Of a DNA stretch of 64,000 nucleotides, positions 9,860 through 19,328 are shown piece after piece (positions within the stretch are counted from its first letter, which is position 1; each line of letters begins with the position of its first letter). The notes beneath the pieces are model-generated. The model was not told the origin of the DNA, made no database searches, and saw only the letters and a list, made by a program, of their open reading frames with translations. The stretch is from contig CAKMXJ010000001.1 of NCBI GenBank assembly GCA_928724745.1, positions 186,001 to 250,000 on the forward strand, in the 5' to 3' direction. The translations under genes and the position numbers were made by a program. This DNA comes from Anthracocystis setariae. Lineage: Eukaryota; Basidiomycota; Ustilaginomycetes; Ustilaginales; Ustilaginaceae.

Positions 9860-11068
9860 CTAGACGGAACCATAGGAAGTGTCGGCTGAAGTGTCAGGCG
9901 AGTGAGTGAGGTCCGGAGCCACGTCGGACTCGGACGGAGTGGAGGTAGTGCTGGCGACATGAGCCAATTCAAGCCGCTGATAGTCGAGCTCCGCATATTC
10001 CTGGTCGCTGATCTCACCGGCTTCGGCATGGTGAGCAGCAACGGCGGGGGGAAGATGGTTGGCCGGCCTAGAAGACTTGGGACAGTCGCTGTCCCAGTGA
10101 GGGCCACCGCAGTGACGGCACGGGCGCGGAGGCGGGCGTTGGACCGGACGGTCGGCGAGTGCTCGCTGTGGGTTGGTGGAGCGAGCACGCTCAAGTGCAG
10201 GCCCTGCCGAGCGCGGAGCAATGTTGGAGCGCTGGTCACCACGACGAGAAAGCAGGGTTGCGCGCTGAGCAAGGCAACGGCGGCGGAAGAGATTGAGGTT
10301 GCTGGCGTCGGGACCCTCAAGGCAGCTAGCTAAGGTGTTGCGCATCTCGAATGGAAGGCCAGCAAAGATATGCTGGACCACCAGCTCGGGGGAATGGATG
10401 CCAGCGAGGCGAGCGAGACGCACCTTGCGTTCGTGATAAGCGTGATAATCGGTGTTGATATCGTAACGCAGGGTGCCCAAGGCGTTGTGCGCTTCGGTAA
10501 CGCTGATTCCGAAGCGAGCGCGAAGCAGACGGGTCCAAGCTTGGGGGCTAGTACGGAGGAGGTTATGTTCGCCCTCGTCAAGATTGGTGTACCACTCGGT
10601 GGCAGTGGCACGAAGGCATTGAGGAAGCACTTCACAGACGGCCATCGGTCCCTTGGCGAGAGTCATATCTTGGATACGTCGGCAGAAGACCTCGACGTCA
10701 TCGCCATTAGTCGGGTTGAAGACCGCGATCTCCTCAGGCTTAATAGGACGAGAAGGAGGGATAGCCGGAGGAGGGGAGCGGTAATGATGATCACCGATAC
10801 CGATGTCCGCACCCTGAGGAGGGAAGGAGTGAGGCCTGGCAGCCGCGAAACTTTGCTCCGATCCATAGGCGGGATGCTGAGGGGGCTGAACAGTCTGCTT
10901 GGCGAGAAGCAGCTCGAGAAGGCGATGAGTAGCGGCGGCTTGGTCAACCATAGCTTGAGCCCAGACGGGCATGGCTTCCGCGCCCGCGGCGGCTGGTGTT
11001 TCGGTTGAAGGTGCTGTACCCGTGGATGTATGCGCGCCAGGAGGAGGCGTGGAAGCGTTATCCGGCAT
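9860..11068 (-). CDS. Gag polyprotein with CCHC zinc knuckle
   Basis: 402 residues from ATG (11066-11068) to TAG (9860-9862). The N-terminus is Pro/Ala-rich and the capsid-like core at about 105-270 contains EWY and LRYDINTDYHAYHERKVRLARLAG motifs. An Arg-rich segment follows, then a zinc knuckle CRHCGGPHWDSDCP near residue 330 (C-x2-C-x3-H-x4-C, the form common in fungal gypsy elements). Gag assembles the virus-like particle and binds the element RNA. The stop codon is in frame with pol, and 21 further codons run to the TTG at 9796 without interruption. The TAG could therefore be a programmed readthrough site or a lesion in a formerly continuous gag-pol frame. Confidence 0.9.
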   Translation of the reverse strand: MPDNASTPPPGAHTSTGTAPSTETPAAAGAEAMPVWAQAMVDQAAATHRLLELLLAKQTVQPPQHPAYGSEQSFAAARPHSFPPQGADIGIGDHHYRSPPPAIPPSRPIKPEEIAVFNPTNGDDVEVFCRRIQDMTLAKGPMAVCEVLPQCLRATATEWYTNLDEGEHNLLRTSPQAWTRLLRARFGISVTEAHNALGTLRYDINTDYHAYHERKVRLARLAGIHSPELVVQHIFAGLPFEMRNTLASCLEGPDASNLNLFRRRCLAQRATLLSRRGDQRSNIAPRSAGPALERARSTNPQRALADRPVQRPPPRPCRHCGGPHWDSDCPKSSRPANHLPPAVAAHHAEAGEISDQEYAELDYQRLELAHVASTTSTPSESDVAPDLTHSPDTSADTSYGSV

Positions 11069-11311
11069 ACTGGGCGCGATGGATGTTGGCGGGGTAGACT
11101 TACGACTAGCCGTGGCGGCGGACTGCTGAAGTTTGGAGCTCAGCAGCTTGTCGGGCTGTCCGAGGGGCTCTTCAAGAGGGCCACCAGACGATCTGGTAAC
11201 GTAGCGAGGAGTGATGATGGAGAGACGGCGGAGGAAACCGCTGGAGGTCAGAATGGAGGAGAGTGAGAGGTGGAGAGTGAGAGAAGTTGGGAATTTGGGA
11301 CGCAGATGTAA

Positions 11312-11327
11312 CCACAGAAGCTACCAA
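11312..11327 (-). other. Putative primer-binding site
   Basis: Directly inside the 5' LTR the element-sense sequence is TTGGTAGCTTCTGTGG. TGGTAGC would pair with a tRNA ending GCTACCA, as initiator-Met tRNAs do. Matching beyond seven or eight bases cannot be judged here. A partial resemblance to an LTR segment (ATGGTATTTCTGAGG on the plus strand, about 5624-5638) leaves open a self-priming mechanism as in Tf1. Confidence 0.45.
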
Positions 11328-11511
11328 TGTTACACGAACACACTACAAGGCATTCGGATAACTAGATGATGGTATTTCTGAGGAAGGAATGTCAACGATG
11401 TGAGCTATATACATACCAGCTGCACATAGCTATATGCGTCTCACATGCCGAAGGCATGTGAATGAGGCTTGCGCGACTGTCTCGCGCGAGAGGTTACGCA
11501 TCGGCGTAACA
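11328..11511 (-). repeat. 5' LTR (right copy), 184 bp
   Basis: One mismatch to the left LTR: T at 11470 where the left copy has C at 5727. The change breaks one arm of the perfect 9-bp inverted repeat that the left copy keeps, so C is probably the older base. It should contain the element promoter; element-sense TATATA motifs lie in its central part. Confidence 0.95.
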
Positions 11512-11516
11512 CTACT
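11512..11516. repeat. Target-site duplication, right copy (CTACT)
   Basis: Exact copy of 5580-5584, directly after the right LTR end GTAACA. Confidence 0.92.
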
Positions 11517-12445
11517 ACACTGACTGTAAACCGATTTGATTCAGGTCACCACCACTCAGCAAGCGCCGTTGTATGCAATGCCGCAGATCTTCACACCGGG
11601 ACATCCGAGGTTGAGCCAGGCAGATTGCCCACCACCCATCAAGGATCCGATAAGATTTCCTCTTTTTTGGCCTGTCTGACGTGATTTTTCTCCCATCTGC
11701 CACGACTCTGTTGATCTGTGAATCCGCTGCCTTGATTTTCGTCGTCTCTCATATCTTTCACACTCACACATCTTCGCCATCCATGGTCCGTATCGCAGCA
11801 TCGCCTGACTCTGAGGCACTGCGTCCCGATCCAAGTGTTCAATCGGCACAGTCCGAGCTAAATTCGCTCGATCTAATCCTTAAAAGCTTGATATATATGT
11901 TAGAACCACATATATCGACAGTCATAATCGCTCAAATTATGTCGTCGTTTTTCATCGAGCGAAAGTCTTTTTCGGGTCCGATCACAACTAGGGCACCAGG
12001 CCAGCGCACCGACCAACTGGTGCAGCCAAATTGCAAACAGAAACAGCATGGCAGCAGACACGCAGCCCCAGCGTGTTGAGACACATAGATAGATAGACAG
12101 CCAGCCAGCTAGCCAGCCAGTACGGTACTGTAAAATGGGCGAAATGCAACACGGGGCCACCAAAGAGGTGTTGAGCTGGAAGGTTGCCAGAGTTGCCGCA
12201 CTCGGCGGGTTGGATACGCGATGCCACAGTCCACAACTCAACACATCAGAAGAGCGCAGCATCATCCACGTCAAACTGGCAACCTCGACATCTTTCTTTA
12301 CCCAACCCTCTCCGTCCTCACCTTCTTTTCGCATTTCGACTTCTACTGCCGACATTGCGCACGCCATCGGCAGCAGTCTCCGTCCCAAACATCACGCGGA
12401 GCTTGGTCTTAACTCGACGCCCGCCTGCCAGGCTGCATTCCCAAC
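11517..12445. other. Upstream region of SEC21
   Basis: About 930 bp between the retrotransposon and the SEC21 ATG. It carries a small repeat-rich patch at about 12083-12135 (GATA, CAGC and AGCC units followed by CAGTACGGTACTGTA). The last 150 bp are C/T-rich, as expected for the 5' UTR. No gene is seen. Confidence 0.5.
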
Positions 12446-15277
12446 ATGTCGTTCAAGAAGGATGAGGAGGTCGCCAGCACCGGCTTCTACCAGGACAAGA
12501 CCTCGGTCATCCAGGAAGCCCGTGTCTTCAACGAAACCCCCATCAGTCCTCGAAAATGCCGCATCCTCTTGACCAAGGTCATCTACCTCCTCTACATGGG
12601 CGAATCCTTCAGCCGACAGGAAGCAACCACCCTCTTCTTCGGTGCTACCAAGCTCTTCCAACACAAGGACCCTGCCCTCCGACAAATGGTTTACCTCGCC
12701 ATCAAGGAGCTCTGCCCTTTCTCCGACGATGTCATCATGGTCACCGCTTCCATCATGAAGGACATGCAACCCAACGTTGAGGTCATTTACCGTCCCAACG
12801 CCATTCGTGGTCTCTCTCGTGTCGTCGATCCATCCATGGTCCAGGGCCTTGAGCGTTTCTTCAAATCCGCCATCGTCGACAAAAACACCTCCATCAGCTC
12901 AGCCGCCCTTGTCTCAGCCTACCAACTCCACATCGCCGCCCGAGATGTTGTTCGTCGATGGGGAAATGAGGCGCAGGAAGCCATCAACTCCAAGAGCTCT
13001 TCCAGTGTCGCCTTCTCCAGTGGTTTTGCTGGCGCTGGCAGCTACCTCGGCTTCGGTTCTTCTCAGTTGGCGGCTCAGAACACCTACCAGGCCGTCGCTA
13101 GCAGCAGCTACATCACCCAGTACCACGCGCTTGGTTTGCTCTACTTGATTCGACAGGGTGACCGCATGGCGATCACCAAGCTCGTTCAGCAGCTCGGCGG
13201 TGGTCGCGGCGGTGCCTCGAGTGGTCAGGGAAGTGCTCTGCGCAGCCCTTACGCCATCTGCATGCTTGTACGATACGCTGCCAAGGTGGCCGAAGAGGAT
13301 CCCAACCTTCGCGCTCCCATGATGGAACTCCTCGAGGGCTGGCTGCGTCACAAGAGCGACATGGTCAACTACGAAGCCGCTCGTGTCATTTGCGAGATGA
13401 AGAACCTCTCCGCGCAGGACCTCTACCGTCCCATCGCTGTGCTCCAGCTGTTCCTCTCCTCGCCCAAGTCCACCCTCAAGTTTGCCGCCATCCGAACGCT
13501 CGCCAAACTCGCCCAAACCCAGCCTGCGGCTGTCCAGACGTGCAATGTCGACATGGAAAACCTCATCACCGACACCAACAGGAGCATCGCGACCTACGCC
13601 ATCACCACCTTGCTCAAGACCGGAAACGAGGCCTCGGTCGACCGCCTCATGAAGCAGATCAGTGGCTTCATGTCCGAAATCAGCGATGAGTTCAAGGTGA
13701 TCGTGGTCGATGCGATCCGTAGTCTTTGCCTCAAGTTCCCATCCAAGCAGACTGTCATGCTCAGCTTCCTTGCTGGTGTGCTCCGCGACGAAGGCGGATT
13801 CGAGTACAAGCGCGCTGTCGTCGAGGCTATCTTTGACATGATCAAGTTCATCGGCGAATGCAAAGAGACTGCGCTCGCCCACCTCTGTGAATTCATCGAG
13901 GACTGCGAGTTCACCAAGCTCAGCGTTCGCATTCTCCACTTGCTCGGTGTCGAAGGTCCCAAGATGCCCCAACCTCACAAATACATCCGATACATCTACA
14001 ACCGCGTCATCCTCGAAAACGCCATCGTGCGTGCTGCCGCCGTCAGCTCGCTTGCCAAGTTCGGCATCGCCGACAAGTCGCTCAACAGCCGCATCAAGGT
14101 TCTGCTCGAGCGATGCCTTGACGACGTCGATGATGAGGTTCGTGACCGAGCTGCTATGTACCTTCGCGTCCTTCGCGAATCCAGGTTGGCGGCCAAGGTG
14201 GTCAACGACGAGTCGAGTTACAAACTCACCGCCCTCGAGTCGGCGTTGCAGTCGTATGTCTCGGATCCGTCTTCGTCGACCAGCGGATTCGATATCTCCA
14301 AGATTCCGCGCGTCACTCGCGAAGAGGCAAGGCAAGAGGCTCTACGTGCCAAGAGCCAGGCAACAGCAAGTGTTGCCATGGCTGCCGACGGCTCAAAGAG
14401 CGTCCACGCCGCTTCCAACAATGGCGCTTCCACGTCCAAGTCTGCTGCGTCGGCCGACTCCGAAACTGTCTACGCCAAACAGCTTGCTGAGGTGCCACAA
14501 TTCGCGGACTACGGTCCCGTGCTCAAGAGCTCGCAGAAGCCTGTGGAGCTTACCGAGTCCGAAACCGAGTACGTCGTCAGTGCGGTCAAGCACGTCTTTG
14601 CGGACCATGTGGTGATCCAGTACAACGTCACCAACACATTGCCAGATACAGTGCTCGAGAATGTCGCGGTGGTTGTAGGTGGTGCTGCCGAGGCTGGGCT
14701 GCAGGAAGACTTTATCGTGACTGTGCCTGCGCTTTCGGCACAGAACCCGAGCGGAAGCGTCTACGTATCCTTTACACGCCAAGGCGGTGCGTCCGACTTT
14801 GCGCAAGGCACGTTTTCGAATACGCTGCGCTTCGTGTCGAAAGAAGTCGACCCTGCCTCTGGCGAACCGGAAGAAGAAGGGTACGACGACGAGTACCAGA
14901 CGGAAGAGCTCGAGCTTGGAGTTGCGGACTACATTAAGCCTGTCTATGCCAATTTCAACGAGGAATGGGACAAGATGGCGAGCAGCGCGACCGCCACGGA
15001 GACGTTTGCGCTTACGGCATTGGACGGACTCAAGACGGCGTGTGATACGTTGATCGAGTTGCTGGGCATGATGCCGTTGGGTGGTACGGAATCGCCGAGC
15101 TCGATTTCGGTGCACACGTTGAATTTGAGCGGTGCAGTGGCCAATCCGGGCAAGAGTCTCAAGGCGTTGACGAGGTGCAGAATGACGTATGCTCAGGGAC
15201 AGGGCGTCACCATGGAGTTGTCCGTCCGCGCCGACAGCGAGGAAGCTTGCCAGCTGGTCATGAGCGCCATTGCCTAA
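12446..15277 (+). CDS. SEC21: Coatomer subunit gamma (gamma-COP)
   Basis: Intron-less, 943 residues, ATG 12446 to TAA 15275-15277, close to yeast Sec21 (935). The N-terminus (MSFKKDEEVASTGFYQDKTS, then PRKCRILLTKVIYLLYMGE) is the conserved gamma-COP opening. Residues about 20-560 form the adaptin-type alpha-solenoid trunk. A Ser/Ala-rich linker follows at about 610-680, and the appendage (ear) domain runs from about 690 to the end. The protein is a subunit of the COPI coat that drives Golgi-to-ER retrograde transport. The appendage binds ArfGAPs and the trunk pairs with zeta-COP. Convergent with NSE2, 194 bp apart. Confidence 0.97.
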   Translation: MSFKKDEEVASTGFYQDKTSVIQEARVFNETPISPRKCRILLTKVIYLLYMGESFSRQEATTLFFGATKLFQHKDPALRQMVYLAIKELCPFSDDVIMVTASIMKDMQPNVEVIYRPNAIRGLSRVVDPSMVQGLERFFKSAIVDKNTSISSAALVSAYQLHIAARDVVRRWGNEAQEAINSKSSSSVAFSSGFAGAGSYLGFGSSQLAAQNTYQAVASSSYITQYHALGLLYLIRQGDRMAITKLVQQLGGGRGGASSGQGSALRSPYAICMLVRYAAKVAEEDPNLRAPMMELLEGWLRHKSDMVNYEAARVICEMKNLSAQDLYRPIAVLQLFLSSPKSTLKFAAIRTLAKLAQTQPAAVQTCNVDMENLITDTNRSIATYAITTLLKTGNEASVDRLMKQISGFMSEISDEFKVIVVDAIRSLCLKFPSKQTVMLSFLAGVLRDEGGFEYKRAVVEAIFDMIKFIGECKETALAHLCEFIEDCEFTKLSVRILHLLGVEGPKMPQPHKYIRYIYNRVILENAIVRAAAVSSLAKFGIADKSLNSRIKVLLERCLDDVDDEVRDRAAMYLRVLRESRLAAKVVNDESSYKLTALESALQSYVSDPSSSTSGFDISKIPRVTREEARQEALRAKSQATASVAMAADGSKSVHAASNNGASTSKSAASADSETVYAKQLAEVPQFADYGPVLKSSQKPVELTESETEYVVSAVKHVFADHVVIQYNVTNTLPDTVLENVAVVVGGAAEAGLQEDFIVTVPALSAQNPSGSVYVSFTRQGGASDFAQGTFSNTLRFVSKEVDPASGEPEEEGYDDEYQTEELELGVADYIKPVYANFNEEWDKMASSATATETFALTALDGLKTACDTLIELLGMMPLGGTESPSSISVHTLNLSGAVANPGKSLKALTRCRMTYAQGQGVTMELSVRADSEEACQLVMSAIA

Positions 15278-15471
15278 ACGATCAGCCACTCGGCCATCCA
15301 TGTCTTGTGCTCGCCTATTATCGGCTATGTATCTCACTTGTTTCGTTCCCCCCCTTTCCCCCCTTCAGACGCCCATAAACCGTGCAATGCAATATCCTGC
15401 TGTATGTGCGTGCGAAAGTCAAGTTCGATGGTATGCTTTGTAGTTGACCGATATAATACAGATGAGGGATG

Positions 15472-16499
15472 CTAGCGGAGGACGGTGGAGTTTTGGCGAC
15501 GTGCGATTTCGCGTTCTTCTTCTCTGCGTTTGAAGGCGGCGATCTTTTTGGCGAGGGCGGGGTCTTGTTTGAGGTAGCTTTTGGCGACTCTGGCAGGGCA
15601 ACCTGAGGCGGGGCATTGGTTGTTGCCTGCTGCAACGTAGTGTTCGATTGCGCTGCGCGAGTACGCGTGTTTGCATTGCGAGCTGAGCCGAGTTGAAGCA
15701 GCAAAAGGGAGAGTAGGGTCAGCAATCGATTTCGGTCGAGAAGAGGAAAGTTCTGCGAGGCAACGTACTTGGTCAAAGGATCTTCCAGAATATTGGTGGT
15801 CAAAGGACATCGGAAGTTCTGCGTCTCACCACCCATGGTAAACTCATCATCACTGTCGTCCTGATCTCCCGGCTCGGCTGGGATGAGATCTTTAAGCGTT
15901 GGCATAGCTCCCTGCTCCTTGACCACCCAAAGTGCGTTTCTGAAGTTGTGGTAGTCCGGATTCTTGGCATACTTTTGACGCGACGTTTGCTTGTCGTACC
16001 TATCCATCCTGGTCAGCACCTCATTTCTGTATCGTTTGGCAGGATCGTCTTGGGCAACGCCAGCCTGTAGGTCTTGTGCGATCTCTTCCAACACTTTGCG
16101 TCTGATCACCTTTTCCGCCTGCGCATCGATAAGTTGGCGTAGGTCATGATCGGCTTGGATCAGTTCTGGACAGTCGTCCATTGCACGGAAGGCTTCAGCA
16201 GTTTGCTCGGCGGTGTCGTTGAGCAGTTCGATGCAGCGCGAGATGGTGTGCTCCTGGGTTTTGAGTTCAGCCATGAGATTGCGTAGGTTGGGGACTTGTG
16301 CTCGATCCAGTGGTTGTGCGCGAAGTTCGCCATGGATATCCAAGTCGTCGGTTTCAGATGGTCTTGGACGGCTGGGACCGGGATCGATTGCGATCGCGGC
16401 GCCGAGTGTCGCGGTCGCCTGAGCTCGTCGGGATTGGGAAGGTCGAGCGTTGGGCTCCTCGCTATCGTCGATCCTTCTACGCCTGGTTGAGCTTGGCAT
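15472..16499 (-). CDS. NSE2: SUMO E3 ligase of the SMC5/6 complex (Nse2/Mms21), two exons
   Basis: Spliced CDS complement(15472-15682, 15769-16499), 313 residues. The start is the ATG at 16497-16499; the frame is open further 5' only from a TTG. The 86-bp intron (15683-15768) has GTACGT at its donor and a CAG acceptor. Joining the exons rebuilds an SP-RING: C231, C247, H249, C267 and C272, with DPLT-NSQCKHAYSR across the junction. Without splicing the frame runs into unrelated sequence, so the intron is well supported. The N-terminal half is helical and should bind Smc5. The protein sumoylates SMC5/6 and repair factors in the nucleus during homologous recombination. The basic C-terminal helix follows the RING. 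Divergent from URA7. Confidence 0.88.
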
Positions 16500-17279
16500 C
16501 GTGGTGCGATTCGATTCGGTTTGGCTCGAGAAGGCGCTGTACCTGTTGCGAGATGCTTCGGTGTGATCAATGGGTCGTTGACTCGTAGCTGTCAATCAAT
16601 ACTCTCTTGGACATCAACACTTTGAACTTTGCTTGCTGCGTGTTGCAATGTGAATGTTGGATTCGCGCTGAGCTACAGAAACGGTACTTTTGTCTGAACT
16701 CCACTTTGCATATTCGAGCTTGCCAACAGACTGCCGCTCTGCTGCCTCTGTCTCTCTCTCTGTCTCTCTCACTTTCTCTTTCTATCAATCGACTGAGCCG
16801 CTTAACGCGACGCGTTGAGTGTGCACCCCAAATACAGGTAAAGTATCGCTCGCAGTCTTTCCGAACGTAACATCAAAATGCAGGCGGACGTCCACTCTCC
16901 AAGAATTTGAGTCAAAAATCAGTTCAGAAAAAATTTACATCGCCGACGACGACGCACAGAGCGGTTTTTTCTTTTTCTTTTTCTTTTCTTTTTTTTTTTT
17001 TATGATTTCTCCCGGGCAGTAGCAGCAGCAGCAGCAGCAGCATCATTAGACAGCTCGGGTCGCACAACTTCACCTTGCCTTCCGATTACCTCCTACCTTA
17101 TACCAGCCTCTGCCGTCTCTTTTATCCTCTCACTGCCACCTTTCGCCTTTAGCGCTGGAACAAAGTACTAATCATCTTGCTCTGAGGGACACACTGCGAT
17201 TCGAGGTCGTCGCAGTATCGGTAGCAGCATCGACGGCACCAGGCACTTCCTTTTCGACATTCCATCCAACAACGTTAAG
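16500..17279. other. Divergent NSE2/URA7 promoter region
   Basis: 780 bp. It contains a CT microsatellite (about 16746-16790), a T-rich CTTTTT tract at 16966-17001 and an AGC microsatellite (about 17020-17042). The final 200 bp before URA7 are C/T-rich and likely transcribed leader. No gene is seen. Confidence 0.5.
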
Positions 17280-19328
17280 ATGAAGTACATCGTAGTCAGC
17301 GGAGGTGTCATCTCCGGTATCGGCAAGGGTGTTATCGCCTCTTCCACCGGTCTTCTGCTCAAGACACTCGGTCTCCGTGTCACTGCCGTCAAGGTCGATC
17401 CTTACATGAACATCGACGCCGGTACCATGTCTCCAACCGAGCACGGTGAGGTTTACGTCCTTGACGATGGAGGAGAGGCCGATCTCGATCTCGGAAACTA
17501 CGAACGCTACCTCGACGTCACTCTCAGTCGCGACAACAACATCACCACCGGCAAAGTCTATCGCGAGGTCATCGAGAAGGAGCGAAAGGGTGACTACCTC
17601 GGCAAGACGGTGCAGATCGTTCCTCATCTGACCAACGCCATCCAGGACTGGATCGAGAGGCAAGCTCAGCGTCCCGTCGACGGCAGTGGCGAGTCGCCCG
17701 AAGTCTGCATCATTGAACTCGGTGGTACCGTCGGTGACATCGAGTCGGCTCCCTTCGTCGAGGCTATGCGTCAGTTCCAGTTCCGTGTGGGTCACGACAA
17801 CTTTGCCCTCATCCACGTCTCTTTGGTTCCTGTCATTGGTGGTGAACAGAAGACAAAGCCTACTCAGGCTGCCATCCGTGACCTCCGAGGTCTTGGTCTC
17901 GTCCCTGACATGATCGCCGCCCGTTGCCCGGTTCCTCTCGAGCCTGCGGTCATCAACAAGCTCTCCATGTTCTGCCACGTCGCTCCCGAGCAAGTCCTGG
18001 CTGTCCACGACGTTTCCTCCACCTACCACGTCCCCTTGCTTCTCGAGCAGCAGGGTATGGTCCGCTTCTTCCAGAAGCGTCTCGGCCTTGATGTCAACAA
18101 CAGCATCCCTCCTGCTATGAAGGAGAACGGCCGTGAGCTTCGAACTCGCTGGCGAGACCTCACTGTCGGCCACGACCGACAAATCGACAAGGTCGAGATC
18201 GTCCTTGTTGGCAAGTACACCTCCCTCCACGACTCTTACACTTCGGTCGTAAAGTCGCTCGAGCACGCCGCCCTCCGATGCCATCGCAAGCTCGAGCTCA
18301 AGTGGGTCGAGTCGAGTGACCTCGAGCCCGCTGCCGAGAGCGAGAACCCCGTCAAGTACCACCAGGCATGGCAAGCACTTTGCTCCGCCAAGGGTATCCT
18401 TGTCCCCGGTGGATTCGGTACGCGCGGTACCGAGGGTATGATCAGCGCTGCACGATGGGCGCGAGAGAAAAAGGTTCCTTACCTCGGTATCTGCCTCGGC
18501 TTCCAGATTGCCGTCATCGAGTACGTCCGCAACGTTCTCGGCATCGAGACTGCCGGCTCTGCTGAGCTCGATCCCAGCTGCAAGGACCCCGTTGTCATCT
18601 ACATGCCCGAGATCAGCAAGACCCACCTCGGTGGTACCATGCGTCTCGGTCTGCGACCCTCCATCTTCCAGGAGGGCACCGAGCAGTGGAGCAAGATCCG
18701 TCAGCTCTACGGTGGCCAGCCCGTCGTATGGGAGCGTCACCGTCACCGATACGAGGTCAACCCGGAATATGTCGAGCGCATCGAGAACGCCGCTTCCAAC
18801 CCCTCGGTCAAGGCAGCACAGCAGAAGCCTAAGAGCTCCATCCCCGCTGCCTCGCCCGGTCTTTCCTTCACTTCGCCACGAATTGCATCCTCCTCGTTCA
18901 CTGCCGAGGACGCATTCACCGGTGTTGACGAGCTCAAGTTCGTCGGTCGCGACGAGAAGGGCGAACGTATGCAGATCGCCGAGTTGCGCCACCACCCTTA
19001 CTTTGTCGGTATGCAGGCGCACCCAGAGTTCTGCTCGCGTCCTCTCAACCCGTCGCCGCCGTTCCTCGGCTTTATCGCTGCCTCGACAGGTCTGCTGCAA
19101 GAGCAGTTGGCAGCGCAGAAGAACTACGTCCCGCCTCACCCCAAGAGCCACATGATCTCGGAAGCCGAGATGATCAAGCGCAGGGAAGCGGGCGAACTTG
19201 ACGACAAGCCTGCTACCACGCCACCTGGTTCGGCTACTCCCACCCGCAGCTTGAGCCTCAACAAGGGGCCCAAGGCCGACCTTGCGGTGGCTGCTCGCAT
19301 CGCTGCTGCTGAGAAGGCAAGCACATAA
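17280..19328 (+). CDS. URA7: CTP synthase
   Basis: Intron-less, 682 residues, ATG 17280 to TAA 19326-19328. It begins [17 protein letters not shown], the ATP-binding start of CTP synthases. The N-terminal synthetase domain spans about 1-280 and the class I glutamine amidotransferase domain about 300-620. The nucleophile is C405 in YLGICLGFQ and the His/Glu pair is H581/E583 in AHPEF. It makes CTP from UTP, ATP and glutamine in the cytosol. It is about 100 residues longer than yeast Ura7 because of a Ser/Pro-rich insertion at about 500-545 inside the amidotransferase domain and a tail after about 625. Both look disordered and could be regulatory (inference). Confidence 0.97.
   Translation: MKYIVVSGGVISGIGKGVIASSTGLLLKTLGLRVTAVKVDPYMNIDAGTMSPTEHGEVYVLDDGGEADLDLGNYERYLDVTLSRDNNITTGKVYREVIEKERKGDYLGKTVQIVPHLTNAIQDWIERQAQRPVDGSGESPEVCIIELGGTVGDIESAPFVEAMRQFQFRVGHDNFALIHVSLVPVIGGEQKTKPTQAAIRDLRGLGLVPDMIAARCPVPLEPAVINKLSMFCHVAPEQVLAVHDVSSTYHVPLLLEQQGMVRFFQKRLGLDVNNSIPPAMKENGRELRTRWRDLTVGHDRQIDKVEIVLVGKYTSLHDSYTSVVKSLEHAALRCHRKLELKWVESSDLEPAAESENPVKYHQAWQALCSAKGILVPGGFGTRGTEGMISAARWAREKKVPYLGICLGFQIAVIEYVRNVLGIETAGSAELDPSCKDPVVIYMPEISKTHLGGTMRLGLRPSIFQEGTEQWSKIRQLYGGQPVVWERHRHRYEVNPEYVERIENAASNPSVKAAQQKPKSSIPAASPGLSFTSPRIASSSFTAEDAFTGVDELKFVGRDEKGERMQIAELRHHPYFVGMQAHPEFCSRPLNPSPPFLGFIAASTGLLQEQLAAQKNYVPPHPKSHMISEAEMIKRREAGELDDKPATTPPGSATPTRSLSLNKGPKADLAVAARIAAAEKAST

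Larger units (their letters stand above)
5585..11511 (-). mobile_element. Ty3/gypsy chromovirus-type LTR retrotransposon, 5,927 bp
   Basis: Two 184-bp direct terminal repeats begin TGTTAC and end GTAACA, giving 6-bp inverted ends. They differ at one base and are flanked by the same 5-bp CTACT duplication. The element lies on the minus strand. Its order is LTR, primer-binding region, gag with a zinc knuckle, protease, reverse transcriptase, RNase H, integrase with a C-terminal chromodomain, polypurine tract, LTR. Gag, PR-RT-RH and IN are all in one reading frame, as in single-ORF Tf1/sushi-like chromoviruses, but the frame is cut by TAG at 9860-9862 and TGA at 7700-7702. RT, RNase H and integrase catalytic residues are present, while the protease Asp is Asn. 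Near-identical LTRs indicate a recent insertion. The copy is probably non-autonomous unless the stops are read through. Confidence 0.95.

Noticed and set aside
11517..12120. Small frames beside the right LTR as retroelement genes
   Set aside because: They lie outside the target-site duplication and share nothing with gag or pol.
12914..14335. 473-codon open frame antisense to SEC21
   Set aside because: Shadow of gamma-COP codon usage (Glu/Asp/Leu/Val-rich), no family resemblance.
17172..19151. 659-codon open frame antisense to URA7
   Set aside because: It lies wholly opposite a clear CTP synthase gene. The translation is acidic low-complexity sequence with no domain, as produced by strong codon bias on the other strand.
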